NCBI GenBank assembly: GCA_001544655.2
Contig: FCOD02000016.1
Coordinates: 99,016-163,015 of the forward strand
DNA length: 64,000 bases
Source of the DNA: Caballeronia turbans
GTDB taxonomy: Bacteria; Pseudomonadota; Gammaproteobacteria; Burkholderiales; Burkholderiaceae
Reading direction: 5' to 3'
In this document: one piece after another, positions 1 through 8,793 of the stretch
Numbering within the stretch: the first letter of the stretch is position 1
Layout: each line of letters starts with the position of its first letter
Made by a program: the position numbers and the translations under genes
The notes under the pieces: model-generated
The model's database searches: none
The model's input: the letters and a program-made list of their open reading frames with translations, nothing else
What the model was told of the DNA's origin: nothing

Positions 1-61
1 TGGTGCGTTTGCTGGCGCGCGTGTAGCGCCAGCCGATCTGCCATTCGTACGGAAGTTTCAA
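1..61 (-). CDS. lolC: LolC/LolE-family lipoprotein-releasing permease, N-terminal fragment
   Basis: Only the first 20 codons lie in the window; the gene runs off the left edge. Read on the minus strand from a TTG at 61-59, the peptide begins LKLPYEWQIGWRYTRA, which matches the opening of LolC/LolE inner-membrane permeases that extract lipoproteins for the outer membrane together with the LolD ATPase. The TTG is preceded at good spacing by an AAAGGA ribosome site (about 66-72), and no ATG is available nearby, so TTG is the likely start. It diverges from the recJ-linked genes. LolC rather than LolE is inferred from its place next to recJ in Burkholderiaceae. Confidence 0.7.
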   Translation of the reverse strand, partial: MKLPYEWQIGWRYTRASKRT

Positions 62-339
62 GCGATTCCTTTCTGCTGCTGTCCAGCGTTGTTATGCCCC
101 GGTGGCGCGGTGGTCGCTCTTTGCGCGGCATCGCCGGCATCGTCTGAAATGACGCGGCGATCTTCGCGGATGCATGGCGACGGCGGCGAAGCGCGCCGGC
201 TTGCCACGACCAAGCGTGAAATCTGCGAAAGTTTGCCATATATGGAGAAAGCGACGCATGAGCACGCGTCGATCGCGGGGCAAAACCGGCATGGCGGGCG
301 TCATCGCCCCACCCGCTTTGCCCTACAATGCCGAGCATC

Positions 340-1422
340 ATGCCCGTTCACGACCTCCATCTCCTGCTGCCGTTCGCCCTGCCGTCGGCCGCGGACGCCG
401 CCATCGCCCTGCACGGCCTGGAGAGCGCGGCGCTCGACAAGCTGCTCGCCCGCGCGACGCTCGAGGAACGCGTCATCGGCGAGGACTTCCAGCGCACGCT
501 GCCGCACGAACGCTGGATCGCCCGGCGCTTCAACGCCGTCACGCCCGCCGATCAACGCTACGCCGACGATGCCCCGCTCGCCCCCTTCATGCTGCTCGCC
601 GACGGCGGCACGCCCGGCAATGCGCCCTGGGCCTGCATCGAGCCGGTTCACGTGCGCATCGCGCACGATCATCTGGTGCTGATCGATCCCGAGACGCTCG
701 GCGTGCATACGGAAGAAGCGCGCGCACTGCTTCAGACGGCGCGGCCGGTGATCGAAGACCTCGGCGTGACGCTGCAAGCGCCGACGCCGTTGCGCTGGTA
801 TGTCTCGGGCGAGGCGCTCGGCTCGCTCGCGGGCGCATCGCCGCTGCGGGCGACGGGCCGCAACATCGAAATCTGGCTGCCCCACGAAGCCCGCACCGGC
901 GAGCGCTCGCGCGCGTGGATGAAGCTGCAGAACGAAGTGCAGATGGCGTGGTTCGAGCACCCGCTGAATCTCGAACGCGAATCGCGCGGCCTGCCCGCGA
1001 TCAACTCGATCTGGCTCCACGGACAAGGCACGATGCGGCCCGTGGCGAGACCGTTCGCACGCGTGATGTCAGACGCCGCGGCGACGCGCGGTCTCGCGCT
1101 CGCGTCGGGCGTCAAGCCGTCGACGCCGCCCGAGTCGTTTGCATCGGTGTCGAAAGACGGCTCGCAAGGCGCGACGCTCGTCGAGCTGAATCCGTTCTCC
1201 GCGCCGTTCATCGAGCAGGACTGGGCGCGCTGGAACGCGTCGCTCAAGGAACTCGAAGCCGCGTGGTTCGCCCCCGCGCTGCAGGCGCTCGGCGATGGCT
1301 CGCTCGGCCGCCTGAGCCTTACGCTCTGCGGCGACACCGGCTCGGTCACGCTTTCCGTCACGCGCGCCGATCTGCGCAAGTTCTGGCGGCGCCGTCCGAT
1401 CGCGGCGCTCTTCATCGAATAA
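340..1422 (+). CDS. RecJ-linked phosphoglycerate-mutase-like protein
   Basis: A 360-residue protein (364 if the in-frame ATG at 328 is used) lying 13 nt before recJ, with which it is probably co-transcribed. From memory, homologues in this position in Burkholderiaceae are annotated as cofactor-independent phosphoglycerate mutase-related or as conserved hypothetical proteins. I cannot see the usual phosphoglycerate mutase metal-site motifs, so the enzymatic name is weak. No membrane segment or signal peptide is evident. A TACAAT sequence at 324-329 overlaps the upstream ATG and could be a -10 box; if so, the message would begin close to the ATG at 340 and be nearly leaderless. No Shine-Dalgarno is seen before either ATG. 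Confidence 0.7.
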   Translation: MPVHDLHLLLPFALPSAADAAIALHGLESAALDKLLARATLEERVIGEDFQRTLPHERWIARRFNAVTPADQRYADDAPLAPFMLLADGGTPGNAPWACIEPVHVRIAHDHLVLIDPETLGVHTEEARALLQTARPVIEDLGVTLQAPTPLRWYVSGEALGSLAGASPLRATGRNIEIWLPHEARTGERSRAWMKLQNEVQMAWFEHPLNLERESRGLPAINSIWLHGQGTMRPVARPFARVMSDAAATRGLALASGVKPSTPPESFASVSKDGSQGATLVELNPFSAPFIEQDWARWNASLKELEAAWFAPALQALGDGSLGRLSLTLCGDTGSVTLSVTRADLRKFWRRRPIAALFIE

Positions 1423-1435
1423 GGCATACCCTGCA

Positions 1436-3136
1436 ATGACGCGAATCGTTACGCGCGCCTCTTCTCCCGCCGACGCCGAAGCGCTGATGCGCCACGGCCT
1501 GCATCCCGTCATTGCGCGCCTCTATGCATCGCGCGGCGTGAGCTCGCCCGATGAAGTCGAAACCGAGTTCAAGCGCCTGCACGCGCCCGCCGGCCTGAAA
1601 GGCTGCGACGATGCCGCCGTCGTGCTCGCCGATGCGCTCGCCGCGGGCAAGCGCATGCTCGTCGTCGCCGATTACGACTGCGACGGCGCCACCGCCTGCG
1701 CGGTCGCCGTGCGCGGCCTGCGCATGTTCGGCGCGACCATCGACTATCTGGTGCCGAATCGCTTCGAATACGGCTACGGGCTCACGCCGGAAATCGTCGA
1801 GTTGGCGGCGCGTTCGAAAGCCGGCCTGCCGGATCTGCTGATTACCGTCGATAACGGTATCGCGAGCGTGGACGGCGTCGCCGCGGCGAATGCCCTCGGC
1901 ATCGACGTGCTCGTCACCGATCACCACCTGCCCGGCGACGAACTGCCCGCCGCGCGCGCGATCGTCAATCCGAACCAGCCGGGCTGCGAGTTTCCGAGCA
2001 AGTGCATCGCGGGCGTGGGCGTGATGTTCTATGTGCTGCTCGCGTTGCGCGCGGAGTTGCGCAAGCGCGGCGCTTACACGGACGCGCCCGAGCCGCGTCT
2101 CGACGGCCTGCTCGATCTCGTCGCGCTCGGCACCGTCGCCGATGTCGTCAAGCTCGACTGCAACAACCGGATTCTCGTCGCACAAGGCTTGAAGCGGATT
2201 CGCTCGGGCCGCATGCAGCCGGGCGTCGCGGCGCTCTTCCGCGCCGCCGGCCGCGATGCGCGCGCGGCGTCGGGCTTCGATCTCGGCTTCGCGCTCGGCC
2301 CGCGCCTGAACGCGGCGGGACGGCTGTCCGACATGTCGCTCGGCATCGAATGCCTGACGACCGACGACATCGGCCGCGCGTGGGAACTCGCGCAGCAACT
2401 CGATTCGATGAACCGCGAGCGTCGCGAAATCGAAGCGGGCATGCAGCAGCAGGCGCTCGCCGAGCTGCAGACGATCGATCCCGGCGAGCGCGCGACGCTC
2501 ACGCTCTACGATGCGAGCTGGCACCAGGGCGTGATCGGCATCGTCGCGGGACGGCTCAAGGAGCGGTTCCATCGGCCGTCCTTCACGTTCGCGCACGCCG
2601 ACGACAGCGGCACGCTCTGCAAGGGCTCCGGCCGTTCGATTCCCGGCTTTCATCTGCGCGATGCCGTCGATCTCATCAGCAAGCGCGAGCCCGGCCTCAT
2701 CCACAAGTTCGGCGGCCACGCGATGGCCGCGGGCCTGACGATTTCCACCGCCGACATTCCGCGCTTCACCGAAGCGTTCGAAGCAGTCGGACGCGAATGG
2801 CTGACGCCCGAAGCGCTTTCGCGCACGCTCGAAACCGATGGCGAGCTGGAAGACGCGTATTTCACGCCGCAGTTCGTCGACCTGCTCGACGCCGCCGTCT
2901 GGGGACAAGGCTTTCCCGCGCCCACGTTTTCTGGCGAGTTCGAAGTCGCGTCGCAGGCACTCGTGAAAGAGAAGCACCTGAAGCTGTCGCTGTTGCGCGG
3001 GCGTCAGCGCTTCAACGCGATCTGGTTCAACCACGTCGATCCGCTGCCGCCGCGTGCGACTGTCGCGTACCGGCTCGTCAGCGATTCGTGGAATGGTGTC
3101 GCGCGGGTGCAATTGATTGTCGAGCATGCAGACTGA
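1436..3136 (+). CDS. recJ: Single-stranded-DNA-specific 5'-3' exonuclease RecJ
   Basis: RecJ degrades 5'-ended single strands in RecF-type recombination repair, base excision repair and mismatch repair. At 566 residues it has the usual length. DHH phosphoesterase motifs are visible: motif I DYDCDG at about residues 79-84, VDNG near 138-141, and the family-defining DHH at about 162-164 (VTDHHLPGDE). The DHHA1 and OB-type parts follow, with a conserved GRSIPGFHLRDA and a glycine-rich KFGGHAMAAG stretch. It starts 13 nt after the upstream gene and ends before an AT-centred palindrome. Large open frames on the opposite strand are GC-driven shadows. Confidence 0.96.
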   Translation: MTRIVTRASSPADAEALMRHGLHPVIARLYASRGVSSPDEVETEFKRLHAPAGLKGCDDAAVVLADALAAGKRMLVVADYDCDGATACAVAVRGLRMFGATIDYLVPNRFEYGYGLTPEIVELAARSKAGLPDLLITVDNGIASVDGVAAANALGIDVLVTDHHLPGDELPAARAIVNPNQPGCEFPSKCIAGVGVMFYVLLALRAELRKRGAYTDAPEPRLDGLLDLVALGTVADVVKLDCNNRILVAQGLKRIRSGRMQPGVAALFRAAGRDARAASGFDLGFALGPRLNAAGRLSDMSLGIECLTTDDIGRAWELAQQLDSMNRERREIEAGMQQQALAELQTIDPGERATLTLYDASWHQGVIGIVAGRLKERFHRPSFTFAHADDSGTLCKGSGRSIPGFHLRDAVDLISKREPGLIHKFGGHAMAAGLTISTADIPRFTEAFEAVGREWLTPEALSRTLETDGELEDAYFTPQFVDLLDAAVWGQGFPAPTFSGEFEVASQALVKEKHLKLSLLRGRQRFNAIWFNHVDPLPPRATVAYRLVSDSWNGVARVQLIVEHAD

Positions 3137-3159
3137 ACGACGTGTCGGGCATCGCACGG

Positions 3160-3183
3160 GAGGCCGAATTTAAATTCCGCCTC
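3160..3183. repeat. 24-bp palindrome after recJ
   Basis: GAGGC and GCCTC arms flank a GAATTTAAATTC core, with a single c opposite c on each side, making a near-perfect inverted repeat centred on TTTAAA. It starts 23 nt after the recJ stop and lacks a T run, so it is not a clear intrinsic terminator. It could be a transcript-end hairpin or an operator for the DUF5672 gene that starts at 3267. Confidence 0.5.
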
Positions 3184-3266
3184 GTCTCATTTATCGAAAA
3201 ATCTGATCGTCCTGAGATGAAGGACATCAATGCCAGGGCGCGGCCGCCAGGTTTTCCTCGATCCTC

Positions 3267-4139
3267 ATGCCAAAAGAAAAAATAGATCTGCGCAACGTCA
3301 CGCTTTGCGCGGTGGACTGTCTGAACCCTGTGCTCGCATCGAGAGCACTCGCTCTTTCAGAGAAACACTGCCTCTTCGGGGAGACCATTCTGCTCACGGA
3401 CAAGCAGATCGACACCCATGCGAGACTCGTTTCCATTCCTTCGATTAGCTCGGCGGCACAGTACAGCGCCTTCATCCTGAAAGAGCTCGCCAAGCACATC
3501 AGCACGCCGTGGGTGCTCATCGTTCAGTGGGACGGCTTCGTTCTGGATGGCGGACTATGGACGGACCACTTTCTCGAATACGACTACATCGGCGCACGCT
3601 GGCCGAATTCCCCCAATGGCATGGCTGTTGGAAACGGCGGGTTCTCCTTGCGTTCTACCCGGCTTTTGCACATCTTGGCAAACGATCCACGATTCCAGCC
3701 TGATCCTGCCATCGCGGAAGACGTACTCATCTGTCGAAACTTTCGCCCGGTGCTCGAAACGGAATATGCAATCCGCTTTGCGCCGGAAAGCATCGCCGAC
3801 CGATTTTCCATCGAGCTGACCGAACCGGCAGGTCCGACATTTGGCTTTCATGCGCTGTTCAACATGGCTCGTCTCGTCGACGTCGACGAGCTCCGGTTCC
3901 TTGCGCAAAACGCTCATCCCGCCACGGTCGCTTCGGGCGAATTCTTCGCCCTCTGGATATACTGTTTTCCGCCGGAAAAAGTCGCTGTCGCACATGAACT
4001 GTATGCGCGAATGCGAGAGGTGAGTCCTCCACGGCATATCGAGCAAATCCTTATTCACAACGGCGTTAGTCGACCAGACGCCGCGGCACTCGTTGCATTC
4101 TTCGAATCGAAGCGCGCTCGCGCCCCGATCTCCGTCTGA
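3267..4139 (+). CDS. DUF5672 family protein (glycosyltransferase-like)
   Basis: A 290-residue protein recognised as DUF5672 by its N-terminal NVTLCAVDCLNPVLASRAL segment and the VLIVQWDGFVL...YDYIGARWP block in the first half, a pattern shared with proteins found in surface-polysaccharide contexts. The QWDGF segment resembles a nucleotide-sugar metal-binding acidic motif, so a glycosyltransferase role is likely but not proven. No membrane segment is evident. The start at 3267 is supported because the decayed copy downstream aligns from the same methionine (MPKEKID against MPKKIN). Its base composition looks more AT-rich than its neighbours, and it interrupts the recJ-prfB order, which suggests acquisition by transfer. 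Confidence 0.75.
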   Translation: MPKEKIDLRNVTLCAVDCLNPVLASRALALSEKHCLFGETILLTDKQIDTHARLVSIPSISSAAQYSAFILKELAKHISTPWVLIVQWDGFVLDGGLWTDHFLEYDYIGARWPNSPNGMAVGNGGFSLRSTRLLHILANDPRFQPDPAIAEDVLICRNFRPVLETEYAIRFAPESIADRFSIELTEPAGPTFGFHALFNMARLVDVDELRFLAQNAHPATVASGEFFALWIYCFPPEKVAVAHELYARMREVSPPRHIEQILIHNGVSRPDAAALVAFFESKRARAPISV

Positions 4140-4295
4140 CGAAACAAGCAGGCTGGCTTCGGCGAAACGATCGCATGCGGAAGCCAGCCGGCACGACTCA
4201 ATCAATTGTCATTTTCACGGACGTGCTCACGCATCCCGCGCCGGCGCAACTAAAATCACGCGATTACGGAAGCCGACGTTTTCTTCTCTCGATGA

Positions 4296-4857
4296 ATGCC
4301 GAAAAAAATTAACTTGCGCAATGTCACGCTTTGCGCGGTGGGTTGCCTGAATCCCGCGCTTACCGCCCGCGCACTGGATATTTCGAAAAGACATTGCCTC
4401 TTCGGCGACTCGTTCTCCTGACCGACCAGCGAATCGAAGCGAATGCGCGAATCGGTTGGATACCGCCATCAAATCGCGAGAAGAATATAGCGTCTTCGTC
4501 ATGACGCAAGTGCTCGAATATATTTCGACGCCCCGGGTGCTGCTATATCGCCGACCGGTTTTCAGCCGGATTTCATCGTGCAGCGCGACCGGACCTTCGG
4601 TTTCACGGCGTGTTCAATATGTATCGCCATGTCGAAGACGACGATCTGATTTTCTTCGCGCAAAAAACGCCCAGCGAAGCTCGGCGCTCCCTATCGATTT
4701 CATCGGTCTTTGTCTGAGTTGCCTCAAAGCAAGATTGCGGACTTTCGTCTGCGTACAGAAAATCGAAAAGACTTTCTGCGACAGGAAAATCGGCGCGAAG
4801 CCGGAAAAATCCGCGCAGCACGTCGCGGCGCTCGAAGCGCTGCGCGAGGCGCGGTAG
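4296..4857 (+). pseudogene. Decayed tandem copy of the DUF5672 gene
   Basis: Conceptual translation restores a second DUF5672 protein in pieces. It begins MPKKINLRNVTLCAVGCLNPAL from 4296, in register with the intact gene. A frame loss near 4410-4415 follows, where the intact gene reads ETILLTDKQ. The reading then resumes as TDQRIEANARI, EEYSVFVMTQVLEYISTPRVL and, after a large deletion that removes the central QWDGF region, FHGVFNMYRHVEDDDLIFFAQK, corresponding to FHALFNMARLVDVDELRFLAQN upstream. The C-terminus ends VAALEALREAR at 4857. At least two frame changes and one internal deletion rule out a functional product. The homology is direct within the window; the mechanism, tandem duplication then decay, is inferred. 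Confidence 0.85.
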
Positions 4858-4928
4858 GCAGGTCCGTGTCGCCTGCAAGGCGCGCATCCGCGTGCGCCGT
4901 CGCCAGCGGGCGGAAGGCGTCGATCGGC

Positions 4929-4934
4929 TATAAT
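4929..4934 (+). promoter_or_regulatory. -10 box for prfB-lysS
   Basis: A perfect TATAAT lies 30 nt before the prfB ATG. I do not see a good -35 at 16-18 nt upstream, so this is a candidate only. Confidence 0.45.
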
Positions 4935-4964
4935 TTCATCTTTTTACGAAGCCGAAGATCGACA

Positions 4965-6069
4965 ATGGAAGCGGAACGTCTCAACGCGATCGAAAGCCTT
5001 CTGGCCGACCTGCGCCGCCGCGCGGCCGAGCTACGGGGGTATCTTTGACTACGACGCCAAGTCCGCGCGTCTAGCCGAAGTCAACAAGGAACTCGAAGAC
5101 CCGAACGTCTGGAACGACTCGAAGAACGCCCAGGCGCTCGGTCGTGAAAAGAAGCTGCTCGACGGCGTGGTCTCGACCATCACCGCGCTCGACAACGACC
5201 TGCGCGACGCCAGCGATCTCTTCGACATGGCGCGCGACGAACAGGACGAAGACACGCTCGTCGCCTGCGAATCCGACGCCGCCGCGCTGCGGGCCCGCGT
5301 CGAGGACATGGAATTCCGCCGGATGTTCTCGAACCCGGCCGATCCGAACAACTGCTTCATCGACATTCAGGCGGGCGCGGGCGGCACCGAAGCGTGCGAC
5401 TGGGCGTCCATGCTGCTGCGCCAGTACCTGCGTTACTGCGAGCGCAAGGGCTTCAAGACCGAAGTTCTAGAAGAATCCGAAGGCGATGTCGCCGGCATCA
5501 AGAGCGCGACGATCAAGGTCGAAGGTGAATACGCGTACGGCTATCTGCGCACCGAAACGGGCATTCACCGCCTCGTGCGCAAGTCGCCGTTCGATTCGTC
5601 GGGCGGCCGGCATACGTCGTTTTCGTCGGTGTTCGTGTATCCGGAGATCGACGATTCGATCGAGATCGAAATCAATCCCGCCGACATCCGCACGGACACG
5701 TATCGCGCATCGGGCGCGGGCGGCCAGCACATCAACAAGACCGATTCCGCGGTTCGTCTGACGCACGCGCCCACGGGCATCGTCGTGCAGTGCCAGAACG
5801 ACCGCTCGCAGCACCGCAACCGCGCGGAAGCCATGCAGATGCTGAAGGCGCGTCTCTACGAGTTCGAGATGCGCAAGCGCCAGGCCGAACAGGACAAGCT
5901 CGAATCCAGCAAGACCGACGTGGGCTGGGGCCATCAGATCCGCTCCTACGTGCTCGACCAGAGCCGCGTGAAGGACCTGCGCACCAACGTGGAAATGAGC
6001 AACACGCGCGCCGTGCTCGACGGCGACCTCGACGACTTCATCGGCGCGAGCCTGAAACAAGGCGTTTAA
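4965..6069 (+). CDS. prfB: Peptide chain release factor 2 (programmed +1 frameshift)
   Basis: RF2 recognises UGA and UAA stop codons and triggers peptide release. The gene is in two frames: 4965-5045 (27 codons) and 5047-6069, joined by a +1 shift at CUU-UGA, giving 367 residues against 365 in E. coli. The stop-recognition tripeptide SPF falls at about 207-209 and the catalytic GGQ at about 252-254, both where expected. The in-frame UGA at 5046-5048 is the normal RF2 autoregulatory stop: low RF2 favours frameshifting and so more RF2. lysS follows 85 nt downstream, the usual prfB-lysS arrangement. Confidence 0.97.
5035..5049 (+). promoter_or_regulatory. RF2 programmed frameshift site
   Basis: A GGGGG stimulator (5035-5039) acts as an internal Shine-Dalgarno, followed by the UAU CUU UGA C slippery stop. 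The peptidyl-tRNA slips from CUU into the +1 frame and T5046 is skipped. The layout matches the classical prfB element. Confidence 0.95.
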
Positions 6070-6154
6070 GTCTTTCGGCGCGGATATCCATCGGCGATAT
6101 CCGCGCTTCGCTTCGTTTCGCCGCGCATCCGCGCATTAAAAGCCAAGAATCATC

Positions 6155-7681
6155 ATGACCGAACCGACTCAACCGGGCGCCGCTCCCGAACTGGAAGAGA
6201 ACCAGATCATCGCCGAGCGACGCGAAAAGCTGCGCGCGCTGCGCGAGCAAGGCGTCGCCTATCCGAACGATTTCCGCCCGACGCATCAGGCCGCGGCACT
6301 TCAGAGCGAATACGCCGAAACGGACAAGGACGCGCTCGAGGCGAATCCTCTGCCCGTCGCGATCGCCGGCCGGATGATGCTCAAGCGCGTAATGGGCAAG
6401 GCCAGCTTCGCGACGGTTCAGGACGGCAGCGGCCAGATCCAGTTTTTCGTGACGCCCGCCGATGTCGGCGTCGAAACGTACGACGCCTTCAAGAAGTGGG
6501 ATCTGGGCGACATCATCGCCGCGAAAGGCGTGCTGTTCCGCACGAACAAGGGCGAACTGTCGGTGCGCTGCACGGAATTGCGTCTTTTGTCGAAGGCGCT
6601 GCGTCCGCTGCCGGACAAGTTTCACGGCCTGGCCGATCAGGAAATGCGCTATCGCCAGCGCTATGTCGATCTGATCGTCACGCCGGAGTCCCGCAAGACG
6701 TTCATGGCGCGCACGAAGGCCGTCACGTCAATCCGCAATTTCATGTCGCAGGCGAACTTCATGGAAGTCGAAACGCCGATGCTGCACCCGATTCCGGGCG
6801 GCGCGGCGGCGAAGCCTTTCGTCACGCATCACAACGCGCTCGACATGCAGATGTTCCTGCGCATCGCGCCCGAGCTGTATCTGAAGCGGCTGATCGTCGG
6901 CGGCTTCGAGCGCGTGTTCGAGATCAACCGTAATTTCCGGAACGAAGGCGTGTCGCCGCGTCACAATCCGGAATTCACGATGATGGAGTTCTACGCCGCG
7001 TACACCGATTACCGCTGGCTGATGGACTTCACCGAGCAACTGATCCGCCAGGCCGCCATCGATGCACTCGGCACAGCGACCATCACGTATCAAGGCCGCG
7101 AGCTCGATCTGAGCAAGCCGTTCCATCGCCTGACGATCAATCAGGCGATTCAGAAATTCGCACCTCAGTACACCGACGGGCAGCTCTCCGACGCCGCGTT
7201 CCTGCGCACGGAACTGAAGAAGTTCGGCGTCGATACGACGCAGCCGGCTTTCCTGAACGCGGGTCTCGGTTCGCTGCAACTCGCGCTGTTCGAAGAGACG
7301 GCGGAATCGCAATTGTGGGAACCGACATATATCGTCGATTACCCGATCGAAGTGTCGCCGCTCGCGCGCGCGTCGGATTCCGTGCCGGGCATCACCGAGC
7401 GCTTCGAATTGTTCATCACGGGGCGCGAAATCGCCAATGGCTTCTCGGAGCTGAACGATCCGGAAGATCAGGCCGCACGCTTTCAGAAGCAGGTCGATCA
7501 GAAAGACGCCGGCGACGAGGAAGCGATGTACTTCGACGCCGACTACATTCGCGCGCTCGAGCACGGCATGCCGCCGACGGGCGGCTGCGGCATCGGCGTG
7601 GATCGTCTGGTCATGTTGCTGACCGATAGCCCGAGCATCCGCGATGTGATTCTGTTCCCGCATCTGCGTCGCGAAGACTGA
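6155..7681 (+). CDS. lysS: Lysyl-tRNA synthetase, class II
   Basis: This enzyme charges tRNA-Lys in the cytoplasm. The 508-residue length is typical. An N-terminal OB-fold anticodon-binding domain (about 60-180) is followed by the class II catalytic core: motif 1 around residues 200-220 ([22 protein letters not shown]), motif 2 with [20 protein letters not shown], and motif 3 near the C-terminus ([15 protein letters not shown]). It is the second gene of the prfB-lysS pair and is closed by a strong terminator about 25 nt downstream. Confidence 0.97.
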   Translation: MTEPTQPGAAPELEENQIIAERREKLRALREQGVAYPNDFRPTHQAAALQSEYAETDKDALEANPLPVAIAGRMMLKRVMGKASFATVQDGSGQIQFFVTPADVGVETYDAFKKWDLGDIIAAKGVLFRTNKGELSVRCTELRLLSKALRPLPDKFHGLADQEMRYRQRYVDLIVTPESRKTFMARTKAVTSIRNFMSQANFMEVETPMLHPIPGGAAAKPFVTHHNALDMQMFLRIAPELYLKRLIVGGFERVFEINRNFRNEGVSPRHNPEFTMMEFYAAYTDYRWLMDFTEQLIRQAAIDALGTATITYQGRELDLSKPFHRLTINQAIQKFAPQYTDGQLSDAAFLRTELKKFGVDTTQPAFLNAGLGSLQLALFEETAESQLWEPTYIVDYPIEVSPLARASDSVPGITERFELFITGREIANGFSELNDPEDQAARFQKQVDQKDAGDEEAMYFDADYIRALEHGMPPTGGCGIGVDRLVMLLTDSPSIRDVILFPHLRRED

Positions 7682-7704
7682 GTTTCTGGCTCGATCGAAA
7701 AGCG

Positions 7705-7737
7705 AAAAAAGCGCGCCCCCGCGGCGCGCTTTTTTTT
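7705..7737 (+). terminator. Intrinsic terminator of prfB-lysS
   Basis: The arms GCGCGCC (7711-7717) and GGCGCGC (7723-7729) flank a 5-nt loop, with an A run before and eight T after. It should stop transcription out of lysS. Confidence 0.9.
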
Positions 7738-7975
7738 CGGCCCCAGATTTTGTTGTAACCGCTGGTAAAAGTTTCAAGTCCGGATTGGCGGCGGGGGCCC
7801 ATGGGTGCGCGCTGCAATGGTTGGCACCGGTCGTGCTTTTATCAAAGCACGATGCGCCCGCAAATTGTTACAAGCCGAAAAGCGAAAATCCCGGGCTCGC
7901 CCAGAATTGTGTTGCGGACATGTTGTAACAGCGGACATTGGTAGCAGCATTTCGCCTCGAAACGGAGGTTCAACA

Positions 7976-8716
7976 ATGGATAACGGAACCAACAAACTCA
8001 GCACGTCGCCCTCTTCCGGCGGCGCTCAGCCGCCGCAGCGGCGCCTGCATCCGCTCGTCGCGACGGCAGCGGGCGCTGTGATCGTCGCGAGCCTTGCGGC
8101 CACTGCCGCGATGACGGGACTGTTCCCGAAGGCATCGAGCAATCTGGCACAGAATCCGCAGACGCAGACGGCGGCGGTTGCGCAGCAGCCGGTGGTCGAA
8201 TCCGCGGCGCCCAGTGCGGCGCAGCAGCGCACCGCCGCGCAACAACAGGCGGCTCAGCAACAAGCGGCTCAACAACGAGCGGTTGAACAACAAGCAGCCC
8301 AGCAGCAGGCGCAACAGGTGCCCGCACAGCCGCAGCCCCTGCAGCCATCGTACGCGCAGCAGCCGCAGCAGCACCCCGCGTATTGCTCCGCCTGCGGAAC
8401 CGTCGAGGCGATCTCCGCCGTCAAGCAGGAAGGCCACGGAACGGGGATCGGCGCGGTCGGTGGCGCGGTGGCGGGCGGTGTTGTCGGCAATCAGTTCGGG
8501 CGCGGCGGCGGCCGCACCGCGATGACGCTGCTCGGCGCGCTCGGCGGCGGCCTGGCGGGTAACTCGGTCGAAAAGCATCTGCGCAGCGAAACCGATTATT
8601 CGGTGCGCGTCCGGATGGAAAACGGCAAGACACGCACGTTCACGTACAAGAACCCGCCGCCGTTCGCGCAGGGTCAGCGCGTGCACATTCAGAACGGGAC
8701 GCTGGTCGCGGGTTGA
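7976..8716 (+). CDS. Glycine-zipper 2TM-domain envelope protein with Q/A-rich linker
   Basis: A 246-residue membrane protein. A hydrophobic helix at about residues 26-48 is followed by a low-complexity Gln/Ala-rich stretch (about 58-125), then a CSACG motif and a glycine-zipper region (GIGAVGGAVAGGVVGNQFG and GALGGGLAGNSVE, about 155-200) like the SlyB/17-kDa antigen family. A short C-terminal domain ends in a basic, charged tail. There is no lipobox, so it is probably anchored by the N-terminal helix rather than lipid. The start is set by an AACGGAGG ribosome site ending at 7968; the longer frame back to 7805 is not supported. Function unknown; members of the family maintain envelope integrity. 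Confidence 0.8.
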   Translation: MDNGTNKLSTSPSSGGAQPPQRRLHPLVATAAGAVIVASLAATAAMTGLFPKASSNLAQNPQTQTAAVAQQPVVESAAPSAAQQRTAAQQQAAQQQAAQQRAVEQQAAQQQAQQVPAQPQPLQPSYAQQPQQHPAYCSACGTVEAISAVKQEGHGTGIGAVGGAVAGGVVGNQFGRGGGRTAMTLLGALGGGLAGNSVEKHLRSETDYSVRVRMENGKTRTFTYKNPPPFAQGQRVHIQNGTLVAG

Positions 8717-8737
8717 TCGACGCGCATGGAGAAACAA

Positions 8738-8771
8738 AAAAGGCGGCAATCCGGGAGGGTTGCCGCCTTTT
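8738..8771. terminator. Bidirectional terminator between the glycine-zipper gene and pssA
   Basis: The perfect arms AAAAGGCGGCAA (8738-8749) and TTGCCGCCTTTT (8760-8771) flank a 10-nt loop. A and T runs on both sides allow it to serve the plus-strand gene and pssA, which converge here. Confidence 0.9.
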
Positions 8772-8793
8772 CTTTGCTTGAACGGATTCCGCT

